Positions 1 to 5,404 of a DNA stretch of 5,979 bases are shown in pieces. The stretch comes from Treponema sp. UBA4326 (lineage in GTDB: Bacteria; Spirochaetota; Spirochaetia; Treponematales; Treponemataceae): NCBI GenBank assembly GCA_002393835.1, contig DGTW01000115.1:1-5979 (forward strand), written 5' to 3'. The notes below the pieces were generated by a model that worked only from the letters and a program-made list of their open reading frames with translations, ran no database searches and was not told the DNA's origin. The position numbers were made by a program, and so were the translations under genes. Within the stretch, counting starts at the first letter, position 1, and every line of letters begins with the position of its first letter.

Positions 1-1
1 T

Positions 2-100
2 TTTTACGACTGGGAGCCATTTTTAGACAGTACGGTTTATAATGCGGAGGCCCTGAGGACAGTTGAATGGAAAATAGAACTGAATTTTTGGCCTTTTTGA
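2..100 (+). CDS. 3' end of an unidentified upstream gene (partial)
   Basis: An open frame enters from the left edge and runs 32 codons to a TGA. It reads FYDWEPFLDSTVYNAEALRT and then VEWKIELNFWPF. The composition is protein-like: mixed charged and aromatic residues with no low-complexity run. The last stretch alternates hydrophobic and polar residues (VEWKIELNF) and the protein ends in phenylalanine. That pattern resembles the final strand of an outer-membrane beta-barrel, but 32 residues are too few to assign a family. It is on the same strand as the peptide precursor that starts 52 bases further on, so it could be an upstream member of the same unit. The frame could also be open by chance. 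Confidence 0.45.
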   Translation, partial: FYDWEPFLDSTVYNAEALRTVEWKIELNFWPF

Positions 101-117
101 AATGAATGTCGTATAAA
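88..117 (+). promoter_or_regulatory. Possible sigma-70 type promoter for the peptide precursor
   Basis: TTGGCC at 88-93 matches four of six bases of a -35 box. TATAAA at 112-117 matches five of six bases of a -10 box, with an 18-base spacer. It lies 35 bases before the ATG at 153, in the AT-rich gap after the upstream stop codon. The -35 half overlaps the end of the upstream gene. In such AT-rich DNA a match of this quality can arise by chance. Confidence 0.3.
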
Positions 118-152
118 TTAGCAAATAGATTTAAAGGAGTGGAATAAGTAAT

Positions 153-605
153 ATGACGAAAGATGATTTTAAGACAGAAATGCAGAAAACAGGAATTTCT
201 CCGGCAGTTACCGAAAAGTTATCAGAAATTATAGAAAGCTCTGACACACCCTGCGAAGCAATGAACCGGGTTCATGCATTTTGCCCCCAGTTTGAGATTG
301 GCGAACTTCAAAAGCAATTTGACCTTGTAAGTCAGCAGGTCGGCTTTTCAGGCTGTGAATTTTCAGAAGGCACTTTCGAGCTTACGGAAGATGAACTTGA
401 CTGCGTAACAGGTGGCTGGTGCGGCTGGAAAAACATCTTTAGCGCAGCCCTCCACATCGTCGCTGAAATAGTCGTTGACGGTCTCCTGGCTGGCGGAGTC
501 GGCGTTGTTTGCGGTGGAGGCGGAGGAGCCGTCATAGGCATGGCAGTTGGTGCGACCGTGGGTCTCATAACAGGCATTGTCGATGTCGCAACAGGAAAGT
601 ATTAA
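153..605 (+). CDS. Double-glycine peptide precursor: Nif11-like leader plus glycine-zipper core
   Basis: This 150-residue protein looks like the precursor of a secreted ribosomal peptide (bacteriocin or RiPP). Residues 1-60 resemble the Nif11-like leader domain: an N-terminal amphipathic helix, then a TP-EA segment (32-36) and an F-I-ELQKQF helix (47-56). The leader closes with TEDELDCVTGG at 78-88, the acidic-hydrophobic double-glycine site cut by C39-type peptidase-containing ABC exporters. The predicted core is residues 89-150. It begins WCGWKNIF, has cysteines at 90 and 120, then a hydrophobic, glycine-rich stretch in which residues 117, 121, 125, 129, 133, 137 and 141 are all Gly. Such GxxxG zippers let helices pack in membranes, as in class IIb and Blp bacteriocins. 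Four more cysteines (34, 44, 68, 84) lie in the leader. AGGAG at 135-139 stands 13 bases before the ATG, a slightly long spacing. The core has few Ser/Thr and two Cys, so lanthionine formation is not obvious; a disulfide-bonded or unmodified pore-former is an alternative. No exporter, immunity or modification gene is visible. The precursor assignment is strong; the activity is inferred. Confidence 0.82.
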   Translation: MTKDDFKTEMQKTGISPAVTEKLSEIIESSDTPCEAMNRVHAFCPQFEIGELQKQFDLVSQQVGFSGCEFSEGTFELTEDELDCVTGGWCGWKNIFSAALHIVAEIVVDGLLAGGVGVVCGGGGGAVIGMAVGATVGLITGIVDVATGKY

Positions 606-638
606 AAAGAAAGTGGCCTGGCGTGTTCTAAGGCAGAA

Positions 639-1793
639 TTACAGCACAAGTGAATCTACCTTGGGCAAAAGCCCGGCCATAAAGCCGGCACACTTCTGAA
701 GAACGGCATTCCTGATTTCAATTTCATTTTTGAAGTAGTGTGCCAAAACTTCCGCCATGTTAAGGTAGCCTACCAGCATCAGTTTTGCCTGCTCCCTGGG
801 GTCAGGATAGATTTCCATAAGCTTTTCAAAAATATAGTCGCAAGTTCCTGTCGGAAAATTAAAGAATTCCTGCTCAAAGCCTTTGTGAAATTCACCAGTG
901 ATTTTATAAAAAGACGTAAGCCTTCCAATGTCAAAAATTTTGTTGCCGACGCACAGGGTGTCCATGTCAATTACCATCGGCTCGCCGTTGCACAGCATCA
1001 GGTTTTTCATGTGCAAATCACCATGAACAATGTGAAGATCCTCCGGCATGGCACGAATAAGAGAAGAAAGCCCATCAATAACCTCATCCGGCATAAGTCC
1101 TCTAACGCCATCCAGCCATCTAAGATGAATTTTCCTTGCGTCTTCCAAGTCTCCAGATTTTTCTGCAGTTAATTCATGCAGTTGACGAAGAAATTGAAAA
1201 TAAAGCTCTGTCATTTCCGGAAGCCGCTCTGGCTGAGCCGACACAATTTCCTGAAAAGTTTTTGCATCCAGAAGCTCAAATACGGCACCGTCATTTTCGC
1301 CGACACGAACACGGTCAAAGGCAATCGCCGTCGGAACCCCTCGTATCAAGGCATATTTGGCACGAGCCTGACCATCATCAATCTCTTCCTTTGAATTTTT
1401 GCCATTATAAACTTTTACTATTGTTTCACTGTCAATTCTGTAAACTTTGCCAAAAGCCCCCTGGCCAAGAACATTGCATCCTTCTACGGAAATTTGCCGG
1501 AGTTTTTTTTCTACATTCAGCAGGGAAGTAAAACCTGTCACAGAAAAAACTTCGTAAATTTCGGATGAAACATTTCGGATTGTGAGTTTTTCCACAAACT
1601 GTTTTGAGAAAACAAGGAACATTCTGAGTCCTGCACTGGAAATGTATTCTACCCGCTCCAAATCGAAGACTGGTGTAAGCCCCGGATGCTTATTGATGAT
1701 ATCCTGAATCTCAGCTTCGAGCTGTTTTGCATTTTCGGCAGTGATTCTTCCTTCGGGGCTAATAACTAAGTTTTCTTCCAGCGTGAAATTCAT
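639..1793 (-). CDS. STAS domain fused to an APH/protein-kinase-fold phosphotransferase (TIGR02172-like)
   Basis: The protein has 384 residues and two domains. Residues 1-100 form a STAS domain of the anti-sigma-factor antagonist type. The diagnostic turn DLERVEYISSAGLRMF spans 44-59, where Ser52 or Ser53 would be the phosphorylatable residue of SpoIIAA-like proteins. Residues 105-375 form a kinase fold: glycine-rich loop GQGAFG at 110-115, probable ATP lysine K127 in IVKVY, catalytic HGDLHMKN at 257-264 (Asp259, Asn264) and metal-binding DMD at 276-278. The HGD and DxD spelling is that of aminoglycoside/choline phosphotransferases; the glycine loop reads more like a protein kinase. All core catalytic residues are present, so it should be active. 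No signal peptide or membrane span is seen, so it is probably cytoplasmic. A TAGGAGC ribosome binding site with 8-base spacing supports this ATG. It follows the membrane protein gene by 29 bases and is probably co-transcribed with it. The substrate is unknown. Family resemblance is to the TIGR02172 group, recalled rather than searched. A role in drug resistance is not supported. Confidence 0.85.
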   Translation of the reverse strand: MNFTLEENLVISPEGRITAENAKQLEAEIQDIINKHPGLTPVFDLERVEYISSAGLRMFLVFSKQFVEKLTIRNVSSEIYEVFSVTGFTSLLNVEKKLRQISVEGCNVLGQGAFGKVYRIDSETIVKVYNGKNSKEEIDDGQARAKYALIRGVPTAIAFDRVRVGENDGAVFELLDAKTFQEIVSAQPERLPEMTELYFQFLRQLHELTAEKSGDLEDARKIHLRWLDGVRGLMPDEVIDGLSSLIRAMPEDLHIVHGDLHMKNLMLCNGEPMVIDMDTLCVGNKIFDIGRLTSFYKITGEFHKGFEQEFFNFPTGTCDYIFEKLMEIYPDPREQAKLMLVGYLNMAEVLAHYFKNEIEIRNAVLQKCAGFMAGLLPKVDSLVL

Positions 1794-1822
1794 ATCAGGA
1801 GCTCCTAATTATTGAAAAAAAA

Positions 1823-2386
1823 TTACTTACTTGATTTTTTAGCTTCCGTTACGAAACAGGCCACAAGTCCGTAGGTAATTGTGGGACGAATCCAGATTTC
1901 TGTCAAAAGATAATTTGTGTATTCGTCGGCTGGTTCAAGACAAATATCGAGGTTATAAAGTGCGGCAATAATCACATCGATGATGCAGATTGCCCACAGG
2001 TTGCGTTTGGTGTAGCTCTTCCAGTTTTTACGGGCATAGAAGAAAGTGAGCGTACAAAGCAGAAGAACCGATAGCGTAAGACAAGCTAAATGCAAAGGAT
2101 AAAAGGCTAAGCGGGGAGCAAAGAGAATGTCGCGCAGAAGCACCGTGATACCCACCGAAACAGAACACCAGTAGTTGAATCGCTGTGTATCAAGACGGTT
2201 AAAGAAGTACATCCAAATCATCACAAGACAGGCAATGTAAAAGAGATTGAGCACAAGCTCTGGCCATGATTCCTTAAGTCCGAAATGGAACACAGCGTAA
2301 AGCATAACGCCCACAGAGACCATCCCGCCCACTGCCGTTATAACAATGTCAAAAACCTTGGCATTTTGTTTGAATCTTGTGTTCAT
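1823..2386 (-). CDS. Polytopic membrane protein, function unknown
   Basis: With the start chosen here the protein has 187 residues and five or six predicted membrane helices: about 12-35, 41-63, 94-118, 130-148 and 165-181, with a weaker one near 73-90. The N-terminus is basic (MNTRFKQNAK), the loop at 119-129 (RKNWKSYTKR) is strongly basic and the tail is EAKKSSK. By the positive-inside rule these should be cytoplasmic. An in-frame ATG lies four codons upstream (2398) but has no Shine-Dalgarno sequence. The ATG at 2386 has GGAG six bases before it, so the shorter form is preferred. I do not recognise the family and see no catalytic motif. The acidic loop LEPADEYTN (150-158) between the last two helices is the only notable soluble segment. 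The STAS-kinase gene follows after 29 bases, so the two are probably one operon. The hairpin-rich region lies directly upstream. Confidence 0.75.
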   Translation of the reverse strand: MNTRFKQNAKVFDIVITAVGGMVSVGVMLYAVFHFGLKESWPELVLNLFYIACLVMIWMYFFNRLDTQRFNYWCSVSVGITVLLRDILFAPRLAFYPLHLACLTLSVLLLCTLTFFYARKNWKSYTKRNLWAICIIDVIIAALYNLDICLEPADEYTNYLLTEIWIRPTITYGLVACFVTEAKKSSK

Positions 2387-2392
2387 GGTATG

Positions 2393-2396
2393 CTCC
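2393..2396 (-). promoter_or_regulatory. Ribosome binding site that sets the start of the membrane protein
   Basis: GGAG on the minus strand ends six bases before the ATG at 2386. The alternative upstream ATG (2398) is itself part of the ATGGAG string and is preceded by GTGCCGCTAA, which contains no Shine-Dalgarno match. This argues for the start at 2386. Confidence 0.6.
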
Positions 2397-2400
2397 ATTT

Positions 2401-2484
2401 AGCGGCACGGATGCACTAGCCGCATGAGCGGCGTGTTAATAATTTCAACTCATGCAAACGACACAAAGCGGCGTATGCCGCGTC
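2401..2484. repeat. Hairpin-rich intergenic cluster of AGCGGC/GCCGC repeats
   Basis: This stretch between the Lrp gene and the membrane protein gene is locally GC-rich in AT-rich surroundings. AGCGGC occurs three times (2401-2406, 2427-2432, 2467-2472) and GCCGC twice (2419-2423, 2477-2481). They form two tight stem-loops: GCCGC-ATGA-GCGGC at 2419-2432 and GCGGC-GTAT-GCCGC at 2468-2481. A third, longer inverted repeat pairs GCATGAG (2422-2428) with CTCATGC (2449-2455) across 20 bases and competes with the first hairpin. No open frame crosses it. It looks like a dispersed intergenic repeat or the remains of a recombination site. It does not show the complete paired RYYYAAC/GTTRRRY ends of an integron attC site. 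The window holds no second copy, so repeat-family status is inferred. Confidence 0.55.
2468..2481 (-). terminator. Possible terminator after the Lrp regulator gene
   Basis: The stem GCGGC-ATAC-GCCGC on the minus strand begins about 30 bases after the Lrp stop codon and is followed by TTTGTGTCGTTT. The stem is short but all G-C and G-C/C-G paired. The U tract is interrupted, so termination would be weak. It may equally be just one unit of the surrounding repeat cluster. Confidence 0.35.
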
Positions 2485-2511
2485 AAATTTTAAGAAAACA
2501 AAACCCGCAAG

Positions 2512-3006
2512 CTATGCCATGACACCTTCACGGCGGTCACTTTCATCCTCAACATAAAGAACATCGTTCTCTTTGTAAGTTTTGAGCAGGAAGTGAGTTT
2601 TTGTTGAGCGAACTCCTTCCAGGGTTGAGAGCTTTTGGGCAACGAAAAGAGCGACCTCGCGCAAATCGTCTCCCTCAATCACGACCTTCAAATCATAACC
2701 GCCGCTCATAAGGTAAAGTGACTTAACCTGCGGGAAGCGGTAGATTCGCTCGGCAAGGGCGTCAAATCCGTGCTCACGCTCCGGCTGGCACTGAATCTCG
2801 ATTTCAGCCCGAACCTTGTCCTTTGTGCAGACATCCTTCTCAGGATTCACAATGGCGGCGTATTTTAAGATAATTCCCTCGTCTTCCAGAGACTTGATGA
2901 TTGCCTTTACCTCATCGGCTGATTTTTTTGTCATAGCCGAAATATCTTCAACTGAAAGCCGGGCATTTTCGCGCAGCAAATCCAAAATTTCTTCTTTTCC
3001 GTCCAT
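2512..3006 (-). CDS. Lrp/AsnC family transcriptional regulator, AlaR/YugG-like
   Basis: The protein has 164 residues, the usual length for the family. Residues 5-50 are the winged helix-turn-helix: ILDLLRENARLSVEDIS, then the recognition region KKSADEVKAIIKSLEDEGII and the wing KYAAIVNPE. Residues 65-145 are the RAM effector-binding and oligomerisation domain, with family hallmarks RIYRFPQVKSLYLMSGGYDL (88-107) and LEGVRSTKTHFLLKTYK (129-145). The spelling closely resembles Bacillus YugG (AlaR), which controls an alanine aminotransferase, so an amino-acid effector and octameric DNA binding are likely. AGAGGT with 7-base spacing precedes the ATG. YugG-type regulators often sit directly before an aminotransferase gene. 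Here the downstream neighbours are a repeat cluster and an unrelated membrane protein, so the target is not in view. The target assignment is inference; the family is secure. Confidence 0.92.
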   Translation of the reverse strand: MDGKEEILDLLRENARLSVEDISAMTKKSADEVKAIIKSLEDEGIILKYAAIVNPEKDVCTKDKVRAEIEIQCQPEREHGFDALAERIYRFPQVKSLYLMSGGYDLKVVIEGDDLREVALFVAQKLSTLEGVRSTKTHFLLKTYKENDVLYVEDESDRREGVMA

Positions 3007-3020
3007 ATTTTTACCTCTTG

Positions 3021-3034
3021 GAACATTCTAGTTC
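3021..3034. promoter_or_regulatory. Possible operator upstream of the Lrp gene (GAAC-N6-GTTC)
   Basis: A small inverted repeat, GAAC-ATTCTA-GTTC, lies 14 bases before the Lrp ATG, and another GTTC follows at 3042-3045. On the minus strand its centre reads TAGAAT (3030-3025), five of six bases of a -10 box. Lrp-family genes are commonly autoregulated through short palindromes over their own promoter. The -35 match is poor and the implied leader would be only about a dozen bases, so this is a weak candidate. Confidence 0.25.
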
Positions 3035-3069
3035 ATTATTTGTTCTTTTGAAAGTATGATTTAGCCGCC

Positions 3070-5277
3070 TTACACCTTAAATTTACTGACAGCCTCTCCA
3101 AGAGACTCTATGCTGCGGGTATTTTTGTGAGTCATGTCATTTACGGTATTGATTGACTTGTTGATTGACTCAATACCGATTGACATCTCATCCATGCTGG
3201 CTGTAATTTCCTCGGTAAGACGCATAAGATTTTCCATTTTGACATTCGCTGCCTGGGTCGCATCTTCCATGGCATTGCTTGAACCCTTTACGCTGGCCGT
3301 TACATCCTGAATCTGCTTGATTGCCTCAAGAATCTGCTCGCCGCCCTCTGACTGCTCGTGCATTGCGTTCATAATCGTGAGCTCCTGACGGGCAACAGTC
3401 TGGGTGAGGTCGTAAATCTCGTTGAACTGATTCTGCAGCTGAACTGAAGAATCTGTGACTTCCTTGACGCTTGCAAGAACTACCTTGAGGTTATTCGTGA
3501 TGTTTTTGCCCTGCTTGTTTGAGTCTTCGGCCAGTTTTCGGATTTCATCTGCGACAACAGAAAAGCCCTTGCCGCTTTCGCCTGCGTGTGCCGCCTCGAT
3601 TGCCGCATTCATTGCCAGCATGTTGGTCTGGCTCGCAATTGCCTGAATAATTTTGCTTGCTTCAAGAAGCGTTCCCGACTGTTCCTGAATCTTTTTGATT
3701 GCCTCAACAGAATTATTGATACTGACCTTGCCTGATTCCGAAGAATTCTCCAGTGCCTTGATTGTGCCTCCGTTCTTTTCGAGAATTCCAGTGACAGAGC
3801 GAATGTTTGCGACCATTTCCTCAATGGCGGAAGAAGACTCGACGACGCTTGAACTCTGACTCTGAATATTTGCGACCAAATCATTCACGCTGTTATTGAT
3901 TGAACCAAGGGCAGCCTGAGCCTCGTGAACATTACTTCCCTGCTGCTGAACCTGTTTGTTCACTGAATCAATATTGGCCGTGATTTCGTTTGCGCTTGCC
4001 GCCGTGTCATTCATGCTGTCCCCGAGAGCATTGCCCTGCTCCGTGAGGTTTGCGGCTGACTCTTTGACCTGAGCGATGGAATTTTGAATTTTTTCGATGG
4101 TGAGGTTGAAAAATTTGTACATTTTTCCAAGCTCGTTGTCAGTTTTGACTTCCATTCTGACAGTCAAATCACCGTCACCCTGGGCAATATTCTGCATTGC
4201 GGAAACACCCTTGTTCATTTCTTTAACGACCCGCTGAATAATTACAAAAAGGACAAGAAGAATTATGATTGTCGTGATTACAAAGGCAACTGTAGAAATG
4301 AAGAAAACAGCTTTTGCAGCCGCAGTAATTTCTGACTCTTTGGCATTCAATCCCAAAAACCACACTTCTTTCGCATCTTCAACTTTGAATGGCTGATAAT
4401 ATTTGTAGACACTCTCGCCATTTTCTTTTACCGTCATTCCAAAAGGCTGAAGGGATGACTTGCTTTCCTTGAAAATTGCCCCGGTTGCTGAATCTGTATA
4501 TTCCGCAAGATTCTGGCCCTCGTTTGCTGAATCATAATCAACAGCGACAAGACCGGAATCAGAAATGAGGGAAAGATAACCAGAATCGTAAACTTTAACC
4601 TGCTTAAGGAGCGAAGAAAGCGTATCAAGCGACATATCAAGACCGATTACGCCGATCGGTTTTCCGCTCTTAGAGTGAATCGGGAAAGCAACGCCACAAA
4701 CCCAGATAGTTTTTCCGCCGATTTCGTAAGGATTCGGGTCAATAAGAATTCCCGTAGGACTTTTGAGGGGATTTACATACCAGAAACCGTTTTCGTAATC
4801 AGTAAGCGGGGTACATTCAATTTTTGAACCGACTTTGGTCCAGTAAGGGATAAAACGCCCGGTTGAATCATGATTTTCGGTGTTTGCGTATTGAGAATCG
4901 AGGCCGTCGAGCGCATTGGGCTCAAAAACCACCCATGTATCAACGAAATTTTCGTTAGCCACAAGGGCTTCCCTCAAAACAGCGTTCACAAAATCCCGAC
5001 GCTGTGCCGGAGGAACGCTTTCAACTTGTTCCACGACAGTCTTAAGAGCGGAACATGTGGCATATTCATGGGCAATAATGGCCTTGGTACTTTCTGAATA
5101 ATAAGAAGCCATTTCGTGGAGGTAATTGTCAGAAACATTACGGAAACGGCTTGAAACATTTTTTAGAATGAAGACCGAACAAAGTGCAAGGAGCACCAGA
5201 AGAAAAAGGCCGATAGTCAGAACAAGCTGGGTACGAATACTCTTAAAGCCGGCAGAGGCTTTGGTCTTATTGGTCAT
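3070..5277 (-). CDS. Methyl-accepting chemotaxis protein with dCache sensor
   Basis: This 735-residue transmembrane chemoreceptor has a standard layout. A first membrane helix spans about 17-38. A large periplasmic double-Cache sensor spans about 45-315, with typical landmarks GRFIPYW (140-146), [11 protein letters not shown] (164-174), [11 protein letters not shown] (182-192) and [10 protein letters not shown] (209-218). The second membrane helix is about 323-348. A HAMP domain follows at about 349-402 ([12 protein letters not shown] at 365-376). The coiled-coil signalling domain runs to the C-terminus. The CheA/CheW contact tip is at 547-577 with [17 protein letters not shown]; His564 replaces the more usual Arg, a spelling common in spirochaetes. 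There is no C-terminal CheR-tethering pentapeptide; the protein ends SKFKV. The canonical amino-acid-binding R-x-W-Y signature is not evident in the sensor, so the ligand is unknown. AGGAG with 6-base spacing supports the start. Transcription probably starts in the 127-base gap after hisB. No sigma-28 motif (TAAA-N15-GCCGATAA) was found there. Confidence 0.95.
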   Translation of the reverse strand: MTNKTKASAGFKSIRTQLVLTIGLFLLVLLALCSVFILKNVSSRFRNVSDNYLHEMASYYSESTKAIIAHEYATCSALKTVVEQVESVPPAQRRDFVNAVLREALVANENFVDTWVVFEPNALDGLDSQYANTENHDSTGRFIPYWTKVGSKIECTPLTDYENGFWYVNPLKSPTGILIDPNPYEIGGKTIWVCGVAFPIHSKSGKPIGVIGLDMSLDTLSSLLKQVKVYDSGYLSLISDSGLVAVDYDSANEGQNLAEYTDSATGAIFKESKSSLQPFGMTVKENGESVYKYYQPFKVEDAKEVWFLGLNAKESEITAAAKAVFFISTVAFVITTIIILLVLFVIIQRVVKEMNKGVSAMQNIAQGDGDLTVRMEVKTDNELGKMYKFFNLTIEKIQNSIAQVKESAANLTEQGNALGDSMNDTAASANEITANIDSVNKQVQQQGSNVHEAQAALGSINNSVNDLVANIQSQSSSVVESSSAIEEMVANIRSVTGILEKNGGTIKALENSSESGKVSINNSVEAIKKIQEQSGTLLEASKIIQAIASQTNMLAMNAAIEAAHAGESGKGFSVVADEIRKLAEDSNKQGKNITNNLKVVLASVKEVTDSSVQLQNQFNEIYDLTQTVARQELTIMNAMHEQSEGGEQILEAIKQIQDVTASVKGSSNAMEDATQAANVKMENLMRLTEEITASMDEMSIGIESINKSINTVNDMTHKNTRSIESLGEAVSKFKV

Positions 5278-5341
5278 AAAGAACTCCTATAAAATCAATA
5301 TTGCAGGCCTGAAAAAGCCTCCAAAGATTTTTTAGTTGAAA

Positions 5342-5369
5342 TATATAACCATTTTAACCTAAAAGCCAA
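5342..5369 (-). promoter_or_regulatory. Possible promoter for the chemoreceptor gene
   Basis: On the minus strand, TTGGCT (5369-5364) and TATATA (5347-5342) are separated by 16 bases, about 65 bases before the chemoreceptor ATG. Each box matches four of six bases of the sigma-70 consensus. The surroundings are very AT-rich, so chance matches are expected. The gap also contains AGGC-N8-GCCT at 5307-5322, too small to call a regulatory hairpin. Confidence 0.3.
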
Positions 5370-5404
5370 AATTTGCCAGTTTTATTTAAAATTATTTTTA
5401 AATT

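Noticed and set aside
332..577. 81-codon open frame on the minus strand inside the peptide precursor gene
   Set aside because: Its proline/threonine-rich product simply mirrors the glycine/alanine codons of the precursor; it has no ribosome binding site and no domain.
606..638. Bidirectional terminator between the convergent genes
   Set aside because: Only a 4-base TTCT/AGAA stem with an irregular extension was found, without a proper U tract in either direction.
738..1531. Long plus-strand open frames opposite the STAS-kinase gene (144, 131 and 72 codons)
   Set aside because: They overlap a gene with clear catalytic motifs, overlap one another in different frames, and have compositions unlike real proteins.
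639..1793. Aminoglycoside resistance gene
   Set aside because: The HGD and DxD motifs are shared by the whole APH/choline kinase fold; the STAS fusion and glycine-loop spelling point to a regulatory or unknown kinase.
1797..1806. Perfect 10-base palindrome AGGAGCTCCT before the STAS-kinase start
   Set aside because: It contains the ribosome binding site AGGAG, and the mirrored half is short enough to be chance; no second copy or operator context was seen.
2401..2438. Complete integron attC site
   Set aside because: A GTTA-like right end and internal stems are present, but the complementary RYYYAAC left end is missing on both strands, and there is no integrase gene or further copy in the window.
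5278..5404. Sigma-28 (flagellar) promoter for the chemoreceptor
   Set aside because: No GCCGATAA-like -10 box with a TAAA -35 box at the right distance was found on the minus strand.
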